NCBI GenBank assembly: GCA_963761425.1
Contig: CAVXGQ010000004.1
Coordinates: 248,001-312,000, forward strand
Direction: 5' to 3'
DNA length: 64,000 bases
Source: Bog-793 sp963761425
Lineage (GTDB): Bacteria; Actinomycetota; Acidimicrobiia; Acidimicrobiales; Bog-793
Numbering within the stretch: position 1 is the first letter of the stretch; the number at the start of each line of letters is the position of its first letter. Of the stretch, positions 27,147 to 36,085 are shown in pieces. The notes beneath the pieces are model-generated. The model saw only the letters and a program-made list of their open reading frames with translations. It was not told the DNA's origin and ran no database searches. A program made the translations under genes and the position numbers.

Positions 27147-28172
27147 TTAGATCGTGCCGTCACCGATTGCTTGTCCGATCCATGGGATCACCTCGTCCAA
27201 CATCGAATCGAGCGACGTCGTCGCCTCGAAACCGAGCACCCGTTTCGCCTTCTCGGTAGAAGGCACTCGCCGGGCCACGTCGTGCTCAAACGGTTCGTCC
27301 GACACGTAGCGAAATGCGACGTGCCAACCCTTGATCTTGCCCCATACGAGTTCCGCAAGCTCCAGGACAGTCGTCGACACTGGCGTGGAGAGATTGAAAT
27401 CCTCGTTGAGAGCATCGGGATGCTCCATCGCAGTCACAATCCCCACGGCTAGGTCTCCCCCGTACGTGTAATGGCGCACCTGGCTCCCATCACCCAGAAT
27501 ATGCAAAGGATCTTGGCCTTTCAGCACCTTCTGGACCAGGTCCGGCACCACATGGCTCATGGCGAGGCGCACGTTGCCGGAAAGGATCTTCACATCGCCC
27601 AGCGCTCGCCGCTCGCCGATGCCGACGCAGTTGAACGGGCGCACGATCGTGAAGGGCAACCCGTACTGATCGAAAGCAGCCCGTGCGAAGTACTCGACCG
27701 CGAGCTTCTGGAAACCGTACGAACTGTGCGGCGGAGGGATTTCGCGTTCCTGTCCCTCTGAAGATGGCCACCGGTCTGTCGACTCAAAGACCATCGAGGA
27801 CGAAAGGTAGGTGACCTTCTGGAGTCGACCCCTCCTGTGGCCCTCGAGCGCCGCGTCGCACGACGCCGCGGTGATTCTCTCGTTCGTCGCCAACAGGTCA
27901 TAGGAGTAGGTGTGGAAGTAGGAGATGCCACCGATCATCGCGGCGCCCGCGATGAACTGATCACAGTCGGCGAGGAGTTCTGTCATGAGCCCGACGTCGC
28001 GCGCATCGCCTTCGACGAACCGGTAGTTGGGGTCTTGGTCGTAGGACTTCTTCGCCGCTCCGTACTTGGAGAGATTGTCGATGCCAACCACCTCGTGACC
28101 CCGGTGGAGTAGCTCCTCGACGACGTAACCGCCAATGAATCCCGCGGAGCCGCTCACGAGCACCTTGCTCAA
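27147..28172 (-). CDS. NAD-dependent epimerase/dehydratase (extended SDR)
   Basis: 341 residues with VLVSGSAGFIGGYVVEEL, catalytic Tyr/Lys in YGFQKLAVEYFA and DGSQVRHYTYGGDLA. A TTG start at 28172 is preferred over the ATG nine codons upstream because GGAAGGAG precedes TTG by eight bases and the family begins here. Likely interconverts a nucleotide sugar. Forms a minus-strand group with the GT2 and UDP-sugar dehydrogenase genes, divergent from the other epimerase. Confidence 0.9.
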   Translation of the reverse strand: MSKVLVSGSAGFIGGYVVEELLHRGHEVVGIDNLSKYGAAKKSYDQDPNYRFVEGDARDVGLMTELLADCDQFIAGAAMIGGISYFHTYSYDLLATNERITAASCDAALEGHRRGRLQKVTYLSSSMVFESTDRWPSSEGQEREIPPPHSSYGFQKLAVEYFARAAFDQYGLPFTIVRPFNCVGIGERRALGDVKILSGNVRLAMSHVVPDLVQKVLKGQDPLHILGDGSQVRHYTYGGDLAVGIVTAMEHPDALNEDFNLSTPVSTTVLELAELVWGKIKGWHVAFRYVSDEPFEHDVARRVPSTEKAKRVLGFEATTSLDSMLDEVIPWIGQAIGDGTI

Positions 28173-28305
28173 TTCGTCTTCTCCTTCCTGCTTTGGCATC
28201 TGGCTCCGCCGGCTGCCGTGAATCCCGCCAGCATCAGTTTCCCCGGCTGCCCATCGACGACGTCAGCGAGAACGCACCCAGCCACTCAGTCACGCAACCA
28301 CCAGT

Positions 28306-29040
28306 TCAAACCGTCGAGTCCTCCTTCACGTCGGGAAGCGGAAGCCGCCTTCCAAACGCGTAGAGGTACCAGCGAAGATACCGAGGCAGCCATCTCGCGA
28401 TCTTGAACTTGGAGACGCCCTGGAGGCGTTCCAGCCATATCGTCGGGATCTCCGCCACGGGCTGGCGGTAGCGGCGGGCCTTGGCAACCAGTTCCAGGCC
28501 GACCTCGAAGCCAGCGTCGGATTCGACCCCAACCGCTTTCACGAAACGAGTCGAATAAGCCTTGAAGGAGTTCGTCGCGTCCCGAGTTCCGACCCTCGCG
28601 AAGAGATGGAGCGTCAATCCGGCGGTACGCGAGAGCAGCGATTTCACTACCGGCCCGCCGATTTGCTGGCCACCCCGCATGTAACGAGAGGCTGCAGCAA
28701 TGACAACCCCGCGTTCGACCAGCCGCGTCAACTGGTCAATCTGCATCGGATCATCGCAACCGTCCGCCATGGTGACAACGACGACATCAGCTGACGCGTG
28801 ATCAAACCCGTACCGGATGGCGTTCGACGGTCCGCGTCCGTAGGTGTTGAGCGTCGGAACGACCTGCGGATGATCGACGGAATATGCCTTTACGACTGGA
28901 GCGGTCGTGTCCTCCGGCGTGTCATAAACCACCAAGACTTCTGAAGTCAGCTCGACGGACTCGGTCAAGCGCTCCAGGTAGGGAACGATGGCCTCGCCCT
29001 CATTGTGCGCCGTTACCACTATGGATACGCGAGGTTTCAT
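28306..29040 (-). CDS. Glycosyltransferase family 2
   Basis: 244 residues with a GT-A fold: SIVVTAHNEGEAI at the start, DTPEDTTAPVVKAY, and the donor-metal region VVVTMADGCDDPMQI. C-terminal PTIWLERLQGVSKFKI is typical of polyprenyl-phosphate sugar transferases of the DPM1 type. The start is ATG 29040, four bases into the UDP-sugar dehydrogenase stop (ATGA), which shortens an over-long upstream reading. Could make the lipid-phosphate sugar used by the GT-C enzymes nearby. Confidence 0.9.
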   Translation of the reverse strand: MKPRVSIVVTAHNEGEAIVPYLERLTESVELTSEVLVVYDTPEDTTAPVVKAYSVDHPQVVPTLNTYGRGPSNAIRYGFDHASADVVVVTMADGCDDPMQIDQLTRLVERGVVIAAASRYMRGGQQIGGPVVKSLLSRTAGLTLHLFARVGTRDATNSFKAYSTRFVKAVGVESDAGFEVGLELVAKARRYRQPVAEIPTIWLERLQGVSKFKIARWLPRYLRWYLYAFGRRLPLPDVKEDSTV

Positions 29041-30227
29041 ACGCGCGTTCCGCGACCAGTCAGCCCCCAGATGTCGACAACCGGGATCTTGGTGTCGAGA
29101 GTGCGGTACAGCTTGTGTGGCGCACCGATAATCAACAAACCACTCTCTGAGAGCACTTTGTCCAGCGGGCACAGGTCGTCATCCTCCGTAACGTACGGAT
29201 CGTGACAGAGCACTTTCCTCGCCTTGAAACGAAGGATGCGCTTCAGCTTGTAGCTCAAGCTGGAACGAATGTCATCGGACTCTCCCTTAAACGCCATGCC
29301 GAGAATGCCGACCACCGTCTCGTGCAACGGATACGACGCCTCCAGTCTAGAAACGACATAGAGTGGGAGCCCCTCGTTCACGAGCATCGCGGCATTGCCG
29401 AGAACGAAGTTGTTGTTGTTGAAAGCCGCGAGCTGCATCGTGTCCTTGAACAGACACGGACCTGCGGTGAAACCTGCGGCGGGAAGGTCGGCAGCTCGGG
29501 GGTAGTCGAGCGCGAGGGCTTGCCGGATCCGTTCGTAATCAAGATGAAAGTCATTGGCCATCATGTACAGCTGGTTCGCCGTTGCGAACCGTATGTAACG
29601 CCACGTGTTCGTGAAGAGCTTGGCAAGCTCCGCTTCTTCAGGAGATACGCGAATCATGCGCGGCGCGAGCGTGCCAAAAAGACGCTCCGACCGTTCAAGG
29701 GCACGCTCGCTGCAGCCCGATACAAGCTGAGGCAGCTCAAACAACTCGACCATTGCCTTGCCTTCCGCGATTCGCTCCGGGCAGAACGCCACATCAATGT
29801 CCTTACCCAGCCCGCGGATCATGTCAGCGGCAAGCGCAGTCGTCCCCGGGTACACGGTGGAACGCAGCACGAGTAGCTGCCCGTCCACGAGCGACTCGCC
29901 CAGGTCCCCGATCGCCCGTAGCACCGCATTCGGATCGGGGTTCAGGTGCTCGTCCACCGGGGTACCGATCACCACCACGATGTGCTCTGCCTCCGAAACC
30001 ACGCTGGCCTCTGTCGATGCCACGAGCTTCCCGCCGATCACTTGACTCAGTACCTCCTGGGCCCCCCGCTCTCCGAACGGCATTTCGCCCTTGTTCACAC
30101 GATCGACCGATGAATCATTGAGGTCATAAATGACGACCGATAGATCTCGACTTGCGAAGGCCAATCCCAGCGGTAAACCAACGTGTCCACAACCGCCAAC
30201 TATTGCGACGTCATACCTAAAGGACAT
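29037..30227 (-). CDS. UDP-glucose/UDP-N-acetylmannosamine 6-dehydrogenase family
   Basis: 396 residues. Rossmann motif VAIVGGCGHVGLPLGLAFA, STVYPGTTA, conserved CPERIAEGKAM, and the catalytic Cys in AGPCLFKDTMQLA. These NAD enzymes oxidise a C6 hydroxyl to a carboxylate, giving a uronic acid sugar. Starts at ATG 30227 after a GGAG site; longer upstream Met readings lack support. Its product likely feeds the acidic surface glycan made by the neighbouring genes. Confidence 0.92.
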   Translation of the reverse strand: MSFRYDVAIVGGCGHVGLPLGLAFASRDLSVVIYDLNDSSVDRVNKGEMPFGERGAQEVLSQVIGGKLVASTEASVVSEAEHIVVVIGTPVDEHLNPDPNAVLRAIGDLGESLVDGQLLVLRSTVYPGTTALAADMIRGLGKDIDVAFCPERIAEGKAMVELFELPQLVSGCSERALERSERLFGTLAPRMIRVSPEEAELAKLFTNTWRYIRFATANQLYMMANDFHLDYERIRQALALDYPRAADLPAAGFTAGPCLFKDTMQLAAFNNNNFVLGNAAMLVNEGLPLYVVSRLEASYPLHETVVGILGMAFKGESDDIRSSLSYKLKRILRFKARKVLCHDPYVTEDDDLCPLDKVLSESGLLIIGAPHKLYRTLDTKIPVVDIWGLTGRGTRV

Positions 30228-30379
30228 GATCGCTCCAGCTAACACCACCGACAGAATGTCTCAAATCTCCTTGCACATTGGCCACCATACAGCGGCTGCT
30301 CGCCTCCCGCAATTTCCACCAACCTCCACTGAACTGCCTGCCCGCCAACGAATTACAAAATCCACCTTTGCGCACCGTG

Positions 30380-32452
30380 CTAGTTCCGCTCTAGCGCCAC
30401 CGACCATATTCCCACGCGAGCCGTCCCAGCTGTCCAGACTCGAACTTCGATCTCGTCACCTGGAATTTGCGGCACCGGTAGGTCTCGGAAAATGCCTGCA
30501 CCTTGATAAACAAACCCCGGCTTTTCCCATGAAAGCTCAAATGACAATCGGACGTTTGACACTATTGATGACCGGCCCGCACGAACTCTTGCAAGAAGTC
30601 GGTTTGTCGTGTCGTCCCACACCTCCATATTGATGGGGCCCGTTGAAGAGTATCGAATATTAGCCGAATAGGATCCATGGGGTTCCCGCCAAAAGTCACC
30701 GCTCAATACATAACCAGTCTGACCGTCCGCCGTAAGATGCCAACGGCTCGCCGGGCCGGCGAAAACCGGCATTCCAGCCACTCCGGGCGCGGTCCAGGCT
30801 TGCAGCTCATCGCCTCTCCCCAGAGATATCGATCGGTACCGGGACGGAGCTCGCCAACGAAATACATAGACACCTTGCGATGCAGTGATCAACTTGGCAC
30901 CAGGTAACTCCGCGATGTCCCCCAGGGCTCGTTCCATCACTGCGGTCGGCACGATCTCGATACCCTGGGCGGGTGACAACACAAACCAAACCACGTGATC
31001 ACGAATGGGTATCGGCGACGGGCCCGCGAACTCATAGAGGTCCACATGACCCCCGAAAGGTCCGGCCACGCCATTCGTAATCACCACTTCGTCACCGGCC
31101 GGGATCGCGCGCTCAGTCCGCCAGATCACCGACGCCGCCGCGGCCGAGGTCTCCATCCAGTGAACTCGCGTCTTCGGAAACCACACCAAGAACCAGCCCA
31201 GCTCGTTAACGATGACCAACACGAAAACGATCAAACCAACAAAGAAAGTCTTGGGACGTTTGATCAAATACGCGAGTAAGACCGCGCTGCCCAAGGCAAT
31301 AAAGATGAACGCCGGAAGGGCCTGGAACGTCGGATAATTTGATTCCTGACCTTTCACCAAACCGTCAACCAGCAGTGTCGGAACCGCCATGAAGAACCCC
31401 ACCGGCGTCAGCAGTCCAACGAAACCCGCCCCAGACGTGTTCGCCCACGGATTCCAACCATGTGACGCGAGTGTTCGAAGTGCTGTCAACGGGTGTTCGA
31501 AGAGACTGCGCACAACCGTACCGAAGGTGACACGTAGCACCCGGGCCCCCGTTGGACCTAGCAGGTACAAATAACCGCCAGTTGGAGTACCTTTCGTCGC
31601 GTGAAGTGCGCTCAGTGCATAAAGCCATAACACCGAAGCCACAATGAGCAGCGCGCCCGGGGTCGCGACAACAACCGCGCCAGCGCGAATTTGCTTCGTC
31701 CCACTGAAGCCTCCATCCTTTCGCCGCGTCAGGTACCAACGCCCAACTGATTGCACGGCCACGACTAATCCCAAAGAGAACACATAGACGACCGACGCCG
31801 TGCCGCACAGAGCCGCCAAGAGTGCGTACAAATACCCACGTCGCTGATGCTTCTCCAACGCGAACAACGCGCAGGCAATAAAGAACACCCCGAACACTTC
31901 CATGTGGATGTCGAAGCTGACCACCCAGTAGATCCACGGGTCACACAACAACAGGACCAAGATGGTCAGCCACACGGCAAGGCCAGCTAAAAACCCTCGA
32001 TTGTGAGATCCCGGCAGCCTCGGGCTCACCCAGCGATCACAAACGAACTTGTAACACACCGCGATCGTTCCCGAGAGCGCCAGGTCCTGGAGCCACAAGA
32101 GCCCGAGCAGGTGGTTGGGAAACAGCCAGTACAAAGGAGCGAGGAGATAGACGATGAATTCCCCGTCGTTCTGCCAGAAGTAGTAACCGCCTTGAATGGA
32201 GTTTCTTGGAAGCAGATGACCGTGAGCTATCAAATACCAAGCCTGGTAGTAGATCGCCGTGTCATGTCCGAAGCTCGCGTGTGCCATCAGATACGAGCTC
32301 CAAAGAAGAAACCCAATAAATTGGACAACGATTAGGGCCCAACCGGCCCATCGAAGAACCACGAATAAGTGGGTGAACCTTGGCGTTTCGTTGCTTTGCT
32401 CGCTCACGTCTGGTTCGTCCGAGGAGCCTTCAGACACTCGATCTAGCATCAC
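30380..32452 (-). CDS. DUF2079-like polytopic membrane protein
   Basis: 690 residues with about 10-12 hydrophobic helices. After helix 1 is FGHDTAIYYQAWYLIAHG, the signature loop of DUF2079 proteins (GT-C-like, predicted glycosyltransferases). The C-terminal about 170 residues are soluble and beta-rich (WHLTADGQTGYVLSGDFWR onward). No biochemical role is established for the family. Upstream is the nest of insertion sequences; its 5' end lies about 260 bp from the IS630 element. Confidence 0.82.
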   Translation of the reverse strand: MMLDRVSEGSSDEPDVSEQSNETPRFTHLFVVLRWAGWALIVVQFIGFLLWSSYLMAHASFGHDTAIYYQAWYLIAHGHLLPRNSIQGGYYFWQNDGEFIVYLLAPLYWLFPNHLLGLLWLQDLALSGTIAVCYKFVCDRWVSPRLPGSHNRGFLAGLAVWLTILVLLLCDPWIYWVVSFDIHMEVFGVFFIACALFALEKHQRRGYLYALLAALCGTASVVYVFSLGLVVAVQSVGRWYLTRRKDGGFSGTKQIRAGAVVVATPGALLIVASVLWLYALSALHATKGTPTGGYLYLLGPTGARVLRVTFGTVVRSLFEHPLTALRTLASHGWNPWANTSGAGFVGLLTPVGFFMAVPTLLVDGLVKGQESNYPTFQALPAFIFIALGSAVLLAYLIKRPKTFFVGLIVFVLVIVNELGWFLVWFPKTRVHWMETSAAAASVIWRTERAIPAGDEVVITNGVAGPFGGHVDLYEFAGPSPIPIRDHVVWFVLSPAQGIEIVPTAVMERALGDIAELPGAKLITASQGVYVFRWRAPSRYRSISLGRGDELQAWTAPGVAGMPVFAGPASRWHLTADGQTGYVLSGDFWREPHGSYSANIRYSSTGPINMEVWDDTTNRLLARVRAGRSSIVSNVRLSFELSWEKPGFVYQGAGIFRDLPVPQIPGDEIEVRVWTAGTARVGIWSVALERN

Positions 32453-32711
32453 GTCGTTACGGCATCAGGCGCGTTTGGGCATGATCGGACGCTTCAGCGG
32501 CCGTGGCACCGTGTGAGCCGATGGACGTCGCATCAGAACGATGATCGATCGATTGATTACGTAACTGGCCAGGGGCCCGCCACACGGGATGATCCTCCAT
32601 TTCCAAGGCAGGCTACGCGATCGAACCAGAAGACGACAATCTTTCAGACCGCTGTGCGGACAGATTGTCTATGCCTCATGCCGTCTTCTGCAGCTGGCTT
32701 GTCTCCAACTA

Positions 32712-33857
32712 GTGTCCTGAGTCACTGAATACTCGCGTTAATGGCGCGAGTCGCGTAGCGTTGTTCCATGGCAGGACGCGGACGTCCGAAAGCTCCCTTG
32801 GTGCTCACCGAAGAGGAGCGCGAGACGCTCGAACGGTGGGCGAGGCGCCCGAAGTCGGCGCAATCTCTGGCATTCCGCTGCCGGATCGTTCTCGCCTGTG
32901 CGCAGGGCCTCGACAACAAGGTCGTCGCCGCCAAGCTCCACACGTCCCAGCAGACCGTGTGGAAGTGGCGCAGTCGCTTCCTCGCGCGACGCCTCGACGG
33001 ACTCGCAGATGATCCACGTCCCGGCGCGGTTCGCACGATCACCGACGATGTGGTCGAAGCAGTGATCGTGAAGACGCTCGAGGAGATGCCCACCGACGCA
33101 ACGCACTGGTCGACCCGCTCGATGGCCAAGGACATGGGGATGAGCCAATCGGCAATCTCGAGAATTTGGCGAGCGTTCGGCCTAAAGCCCCACCTCGTCG
33201 ACTCCTTCAAGTTGTCGAACGACCCGCAATTCATCGAAAAGGTGCGTGATGTCGTCGGTCTCTACATGAACCCACCGGAAGCCGCACTGGTGCTCTGTGT
33301 CGACGAGAAGACCCAAGTCCAAGCGCTCGATCGCACCGCACCTGTGTTGCCACTGCGACCAGGAGTTCCCGAACGCCAGACCCATGACTATCTGCGCCAT
33401 GGCACGACAAACCTCTACGCGGCGCTCGACGTCGCATCGGGACAGGTGATCGCGGACATGACCGATCGTCACCGTGCCGACGAGTTCCACCGGTTCTTGA
33501 ACCTCATCAATCGCTCGGTTCCCGAGGACTTGGACATCCACGTGATCGTCGACAACTCCTCGACGCACAAGACGCCCGAGATCCACCGTTGGCTGGTGCG
33601 CCATCCGCGCTTCACCCTCCACTTCACGCCGACCTACTCATCGTGGATGAACTTGGTCGAGCGCTGGTTCGCCGAGCTGACCAACAAATGGCTGAGAAGA
33701 GCAACGCATCGCTCGACAAAAGAGCTCGAAGCGGCGATCAGTTCGTGGATCGACACCTGGAACGAGAACCCGAGGCCCTTCGTCTGGCACAAGACGGCCG
33801 ACGAGATCTTCGAGAGCCTCGCTTCCTATTTATCAACTGTCCAGTGACTCAGGACAC
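32712..33857 (+). mobile_element. Intact IS630-family element (1146 bp) with TA duplication
   Basis: Identical 19-base ends in opposite orientation, CTAGTGTCCTGAGTCACTG at 32709-32727 and its complement at 33842-33860, bound the transposase gene. The outer TA pair (32710-32711 and 33858-33859) is the target duplication expected of IS630/Tc1-mariner elements, and both ends sit in CTAG. The gene is full-length, so insertion is probably recent. Confidence 0.92.
32768..33847 (+). CDS. IS630-family transposase
   Basis: 359 residues. N-terminal paired helix-turn-helix modules (VVAAKLHTSQQTVWKWRSRF, MAKDMGMSQSAISRIWRAFG) precede a DDE domain with Asp in LCVDEKTQVQAL, Asp in HVIVDNSSTHKTP and Glu in YSSWMNLVERWFAEL. 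All three catalytic acids are present, so it is likely functional. Ends just 10 bp before the right inverted repeat. Confidence 0.95.
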   Translation: MAGRGRPKAPLVLTEEERETLERWARRPKSAQSLAFRCRIVLACAQGLDNKVVAAKLHTSQQTVWKWRSRFLARRLDGLADDPRPGAVRTITDDVVEAVIVKTLEEMPTDATHWSTRSMAKDMGMSQSAISRIWRAFGLKPHLVDSFKLSNDPQFIEKVRDVVGLYMNPPEAALVLCVDEKTQVQALDRTAPVLPLRPGVPERQTHDYLRHGTTNLYAALDVASGQVIADMTDRHRADEFHRFLNLINRSVPEDLDIHVIVDNSSTHKTPEIHRWLVRHPRFTLHFTPTYSSWMNLVERWFAELTNKWLRRATHRSTKELEAAISSWIDTWNENPRPFVWHKTADEIFESLASYLSTVQ

Positions 33858-33860
33858 TAG

Positions 33861-35620
33861 GACGGTGTTGATTAATCCGCCCGATTGAGGGTGCTCGCGA
33901 TTTGCCCGTGCACCCACAAGACTGGGCACATGCAGGGAAAATCGAATCCCAGCCGTCAGATGCTCGACGCGGCGGCGTTCTGCCGCGGCCTCGTCGAAGA
34001 GGGCACGATCTATGCCTTCCTCGCCGACCACCGCGGCGAGCTCTTCCAGGATGGGGACTTCGCCGACCTCTTCCCGTCGGGCCGCGGGCGGCCCTCGATC
34101 CCGGTCGACGTCATCTGTTCGGTGATGGTTCTCCAGGCCCTGGAGGGGCTCTCTGACCGCGACGCGATCCGGGCGCTAAGGACGCGGATCGACTGGAAGG
34201 TCGCCTGCGGCCTGGCGCTCGACGATCCGGGCTTCGACTTCACGAACCTCACCTATTGGCGCGCCCGGCTCCGCAACTCGGCTCGTCCCGAACGGATCCT
34301 CGATGCCGTCCGCCGGGTCGTTGCCGAGACCGGCGTACTCGCGAGAAAGCACCGCCGGGCGCTCGACTCGACGATCCTCGACGACTCGGTCGCCACCCAA
34401 GACACCGTCACCCAGATCATCTCGGCGATCCGCCGGGTGCGGGCTGAGATCCCCCGGCTCGAGGCGCTCGAGCTCGGCCAGGACTACTCGACGGCGAGAA
34501 AGCCCGTCATCGACTGGTCGGATGCCGAGGTGCGCGACGGGCTCGTTTCGGTGCTCGTTAAGGATGCGACGACGCTCATCGACGCCGTCGGCGACGAAGC
34601 ACTCGACCAAGACCAAGCCGATGCCTTGGGCCTGCTCGCCCTCGTCTCTGCCCAAGACGTCGAGCCCGGAGAGAAAGAAGGGACCTGGCGCATCGCCCGT
34701 CGGGTGGCTAAGGACCGCCTCATCTCGGTCGTCGACCAAGAGGCCCGTCACGGCCACAAATCGGTCTCGGTGAGGAAAGACGGGTTCAAGGCGCACCTGT
34801 GTGTCGAACCGGACACCGGCCTTGTCACGAGGGCCGCGATCACGCCGGCGAACGCCCCGGACGGGCCGATCGGTGTCGCGCTCATAAAGGACGAGCCCCC
34901 CGGACTCGAGGTGCTCGCCGACTCCGCTTATGGATCGGGCACGACGAGGAGAGAACTGAAGCGGCGGCGCCACCGTCTCGTCATCAAGCCGATCCCGTCG
35001 CACCCGGCCGTCAAAAGCGGGTTGCAGCGAGACGAGTTCTGTGTCGACCACGAAGCGCGCACCGTCACCTGCCCGGCCGGTCACACCGCCCGGTTCTCCC
35101 CGACCGGGGTGGCGAAGTTCGTCCCGCACTGTGGGCCCTGCCCGTTGCGTTCCCGCTGCACGAAGGCGCCAGCGCGCTCGTTCACGATCGGGCCGAACGA
35201 CGCCGAGCTCGTCGCCGCCCGGGCCGCCTGGCGTGACCCGGAGGTGAAGGCGACCTATCGAAGACACCGCCCGATGGCCGAGCGCTCGATCTCCTGGCTC
35301 GTCGCGAAGGGAAACCGCCGCCTTCGCTATCGGGGGATCGAGCGCAACAACTCCTGGCTCCAGATCCGCGTCGCGGCCCTCGATCTCCGCCGTCTCTTGG
35401 CGCTCGGGCTCGCCTTCGAGGATGGCTGGGTGCTCGACACCACGTAGTGGGTCCTCGGGAGCGTCCCAAGGAGGGAACGACACCTGTGGTCGAAAGACCT
35501 ACCAGCGCGGCCGGTTCACACCCTCTACCCCGGCTCTTCGGTGCGGGCTTACCCCCGAGGACCCAAGAGCAACGCTACGCCGGTCTTGGGTGGCGGGAGA
35601 GGCCTTTGTCCAACACCGCC
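33861..35620 (+). mobile_element. IS1182-family element (about 1.76 kb)
   Basis: Ends GACGGTGTTG at 33861-33870 and its near-complement CAACACCGCC at 35611-35620 flank the transposase. CTAG abuts both ends (33857-33860 and 35621-35624), a plausible 4-bp target duplication. The IS630 element interrupts the left CTAG. The 3' end of the element holds an inverted pair, GGGTCCTCGGG at 35449-35459 and CCCGAGGACCC at 35554-35564, probably a transcription-stop or end structure. Boundary call is moderate. Confidence 0.65.
33930..35447 (+). CDS. IS1182-family transposase
   Basis: About 505 residues from ATG 33930. N-terminal DUF772-like region (FADLFPSGRGRPSIPVDVI, LEGLSDRDAIRALRTRIDWK), a long alpha insert, then a DDE core with KDGFKAHLCVEPDTGLVT and LADSAYGSGTTRREL. 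C-terminal Cys-rich CPAGHTARFSP and CGPCPLRSRC are typical of IS1182. A longer GTG/ATG reading from 33885 adds residues from the inverted repeat and is less likely. Intact. Confidence 0.92.
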   Translation: MQGKSNPSRQMLDAAAFCRGLVEEGTIYAFLADHRGELFQDGDFADLFPSGRGRPSIPVDVICSVMVLQALEGLSDRDAIRALRTRIDWKVACGLALDDPGFDFTNLTYWRARLRNSARPERILDAVRRVVAETGVLARKHRRALDSTILDDSVATQDTVTQIISAIRRVRAEIPRLEALELGQDYSTARKPVIDWSDAEVRDGLVSVLVKDATTLIDAVGDEALDQDQADALGLLALVSAQDVEPGEKEGTWRIARRVAKDRLISVVDQEARHGHKSVSVRKDGFKAHLCVEPDTGLVTRAAITPANAPDGPIGVALIKDEPPGLEVLADSAYGSGTTRRELKRRRHRLVIKPIPSHPAVKSGLQRDEFCVDHEARTVTCPAGHTARFSPTGVAKFVPHCGPCPLRSRCTKAPARSFTIGPNDAELVAARAAWRDPEVKATYRRHRPMAERSISWLVAKGNRRLRYRGIERNNSWLQIRVAALDLRRLLALGLAFEDGWVLDTT

Positions 35621-35624
35621 CTAG

Positions 35625-35974
35625 AAGATCCCTTCGATCACATCCTTGTTCAACTGCGCCCAACCGAAGACGCGTTCCCGAAGTCGAACGTTCTGGGCCA
35701 CCGAGCAAAGGGATCGACCTTCATGGAGTGGACCCTGTCAAGATGTGTCGCTCGCGACCAGTGCAGCAGTTTATTTCTCGTCCGGTCAACATCTGCCCGA
35801 AAGGACTAGCGCTGCGACGCTGTGCGAGCGGCGGGACCTGTCAGTCGATTCGCCGTAGTTTATCCCGGGGCGCCCGGCCGTCGCCTTGTGCCGTGCCGTC
35901 GAAGCGGTTGCAAAGCGCCGCGATTCCTCCGAGCCCACAACAGCACTGGTCGACCAGAAGCCTCGATCCTGAGG
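35625..35974. other. Intergenic stretch between IS1182 and tRNA-Ile
   Basis: 350 bp without a supported gene. I see no copy of the tRNA 3' end (an attachment-site signature) in it. Confidence 0.5.
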
Positions 35975-36048
35975 TGGGGCTAGCTGGAATCGAACCAGCG
36001 ACCTCAGCATTATCAGTGCTGCGCTCTAACCGGCTGAGCTATAGCCCC
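35975..36048 (-). tRNA. tRNA-Ile (anticodon GAT)
   Basis: Reads GGGGCTA acceptor, AGCTCAGCCGGTTAGAGC D-arm, CAGCA-CTGATAA-TGCTG anticodon arm (GAT at 34-36), GCTGG-TTCGATT-CCAGC T-arm, TAGCCCC and discriminator A. All stems pair. CCA is not encoded. It follows gyrA on the same strand, a frequent actinobacterial arrangement, and borders the accessory region. Confidence 0.96.
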
Positions 36049-36085
36049 GGCGAGTCCGCGACCCTACTCCAATCACCCGACGCTC

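Noticed and set aside
35625..36048. Integration attachment site duplicated from tRNA-Ile
   Set aside because: No second copy of the tRNA 3' end or an integrase gene was found in the window.
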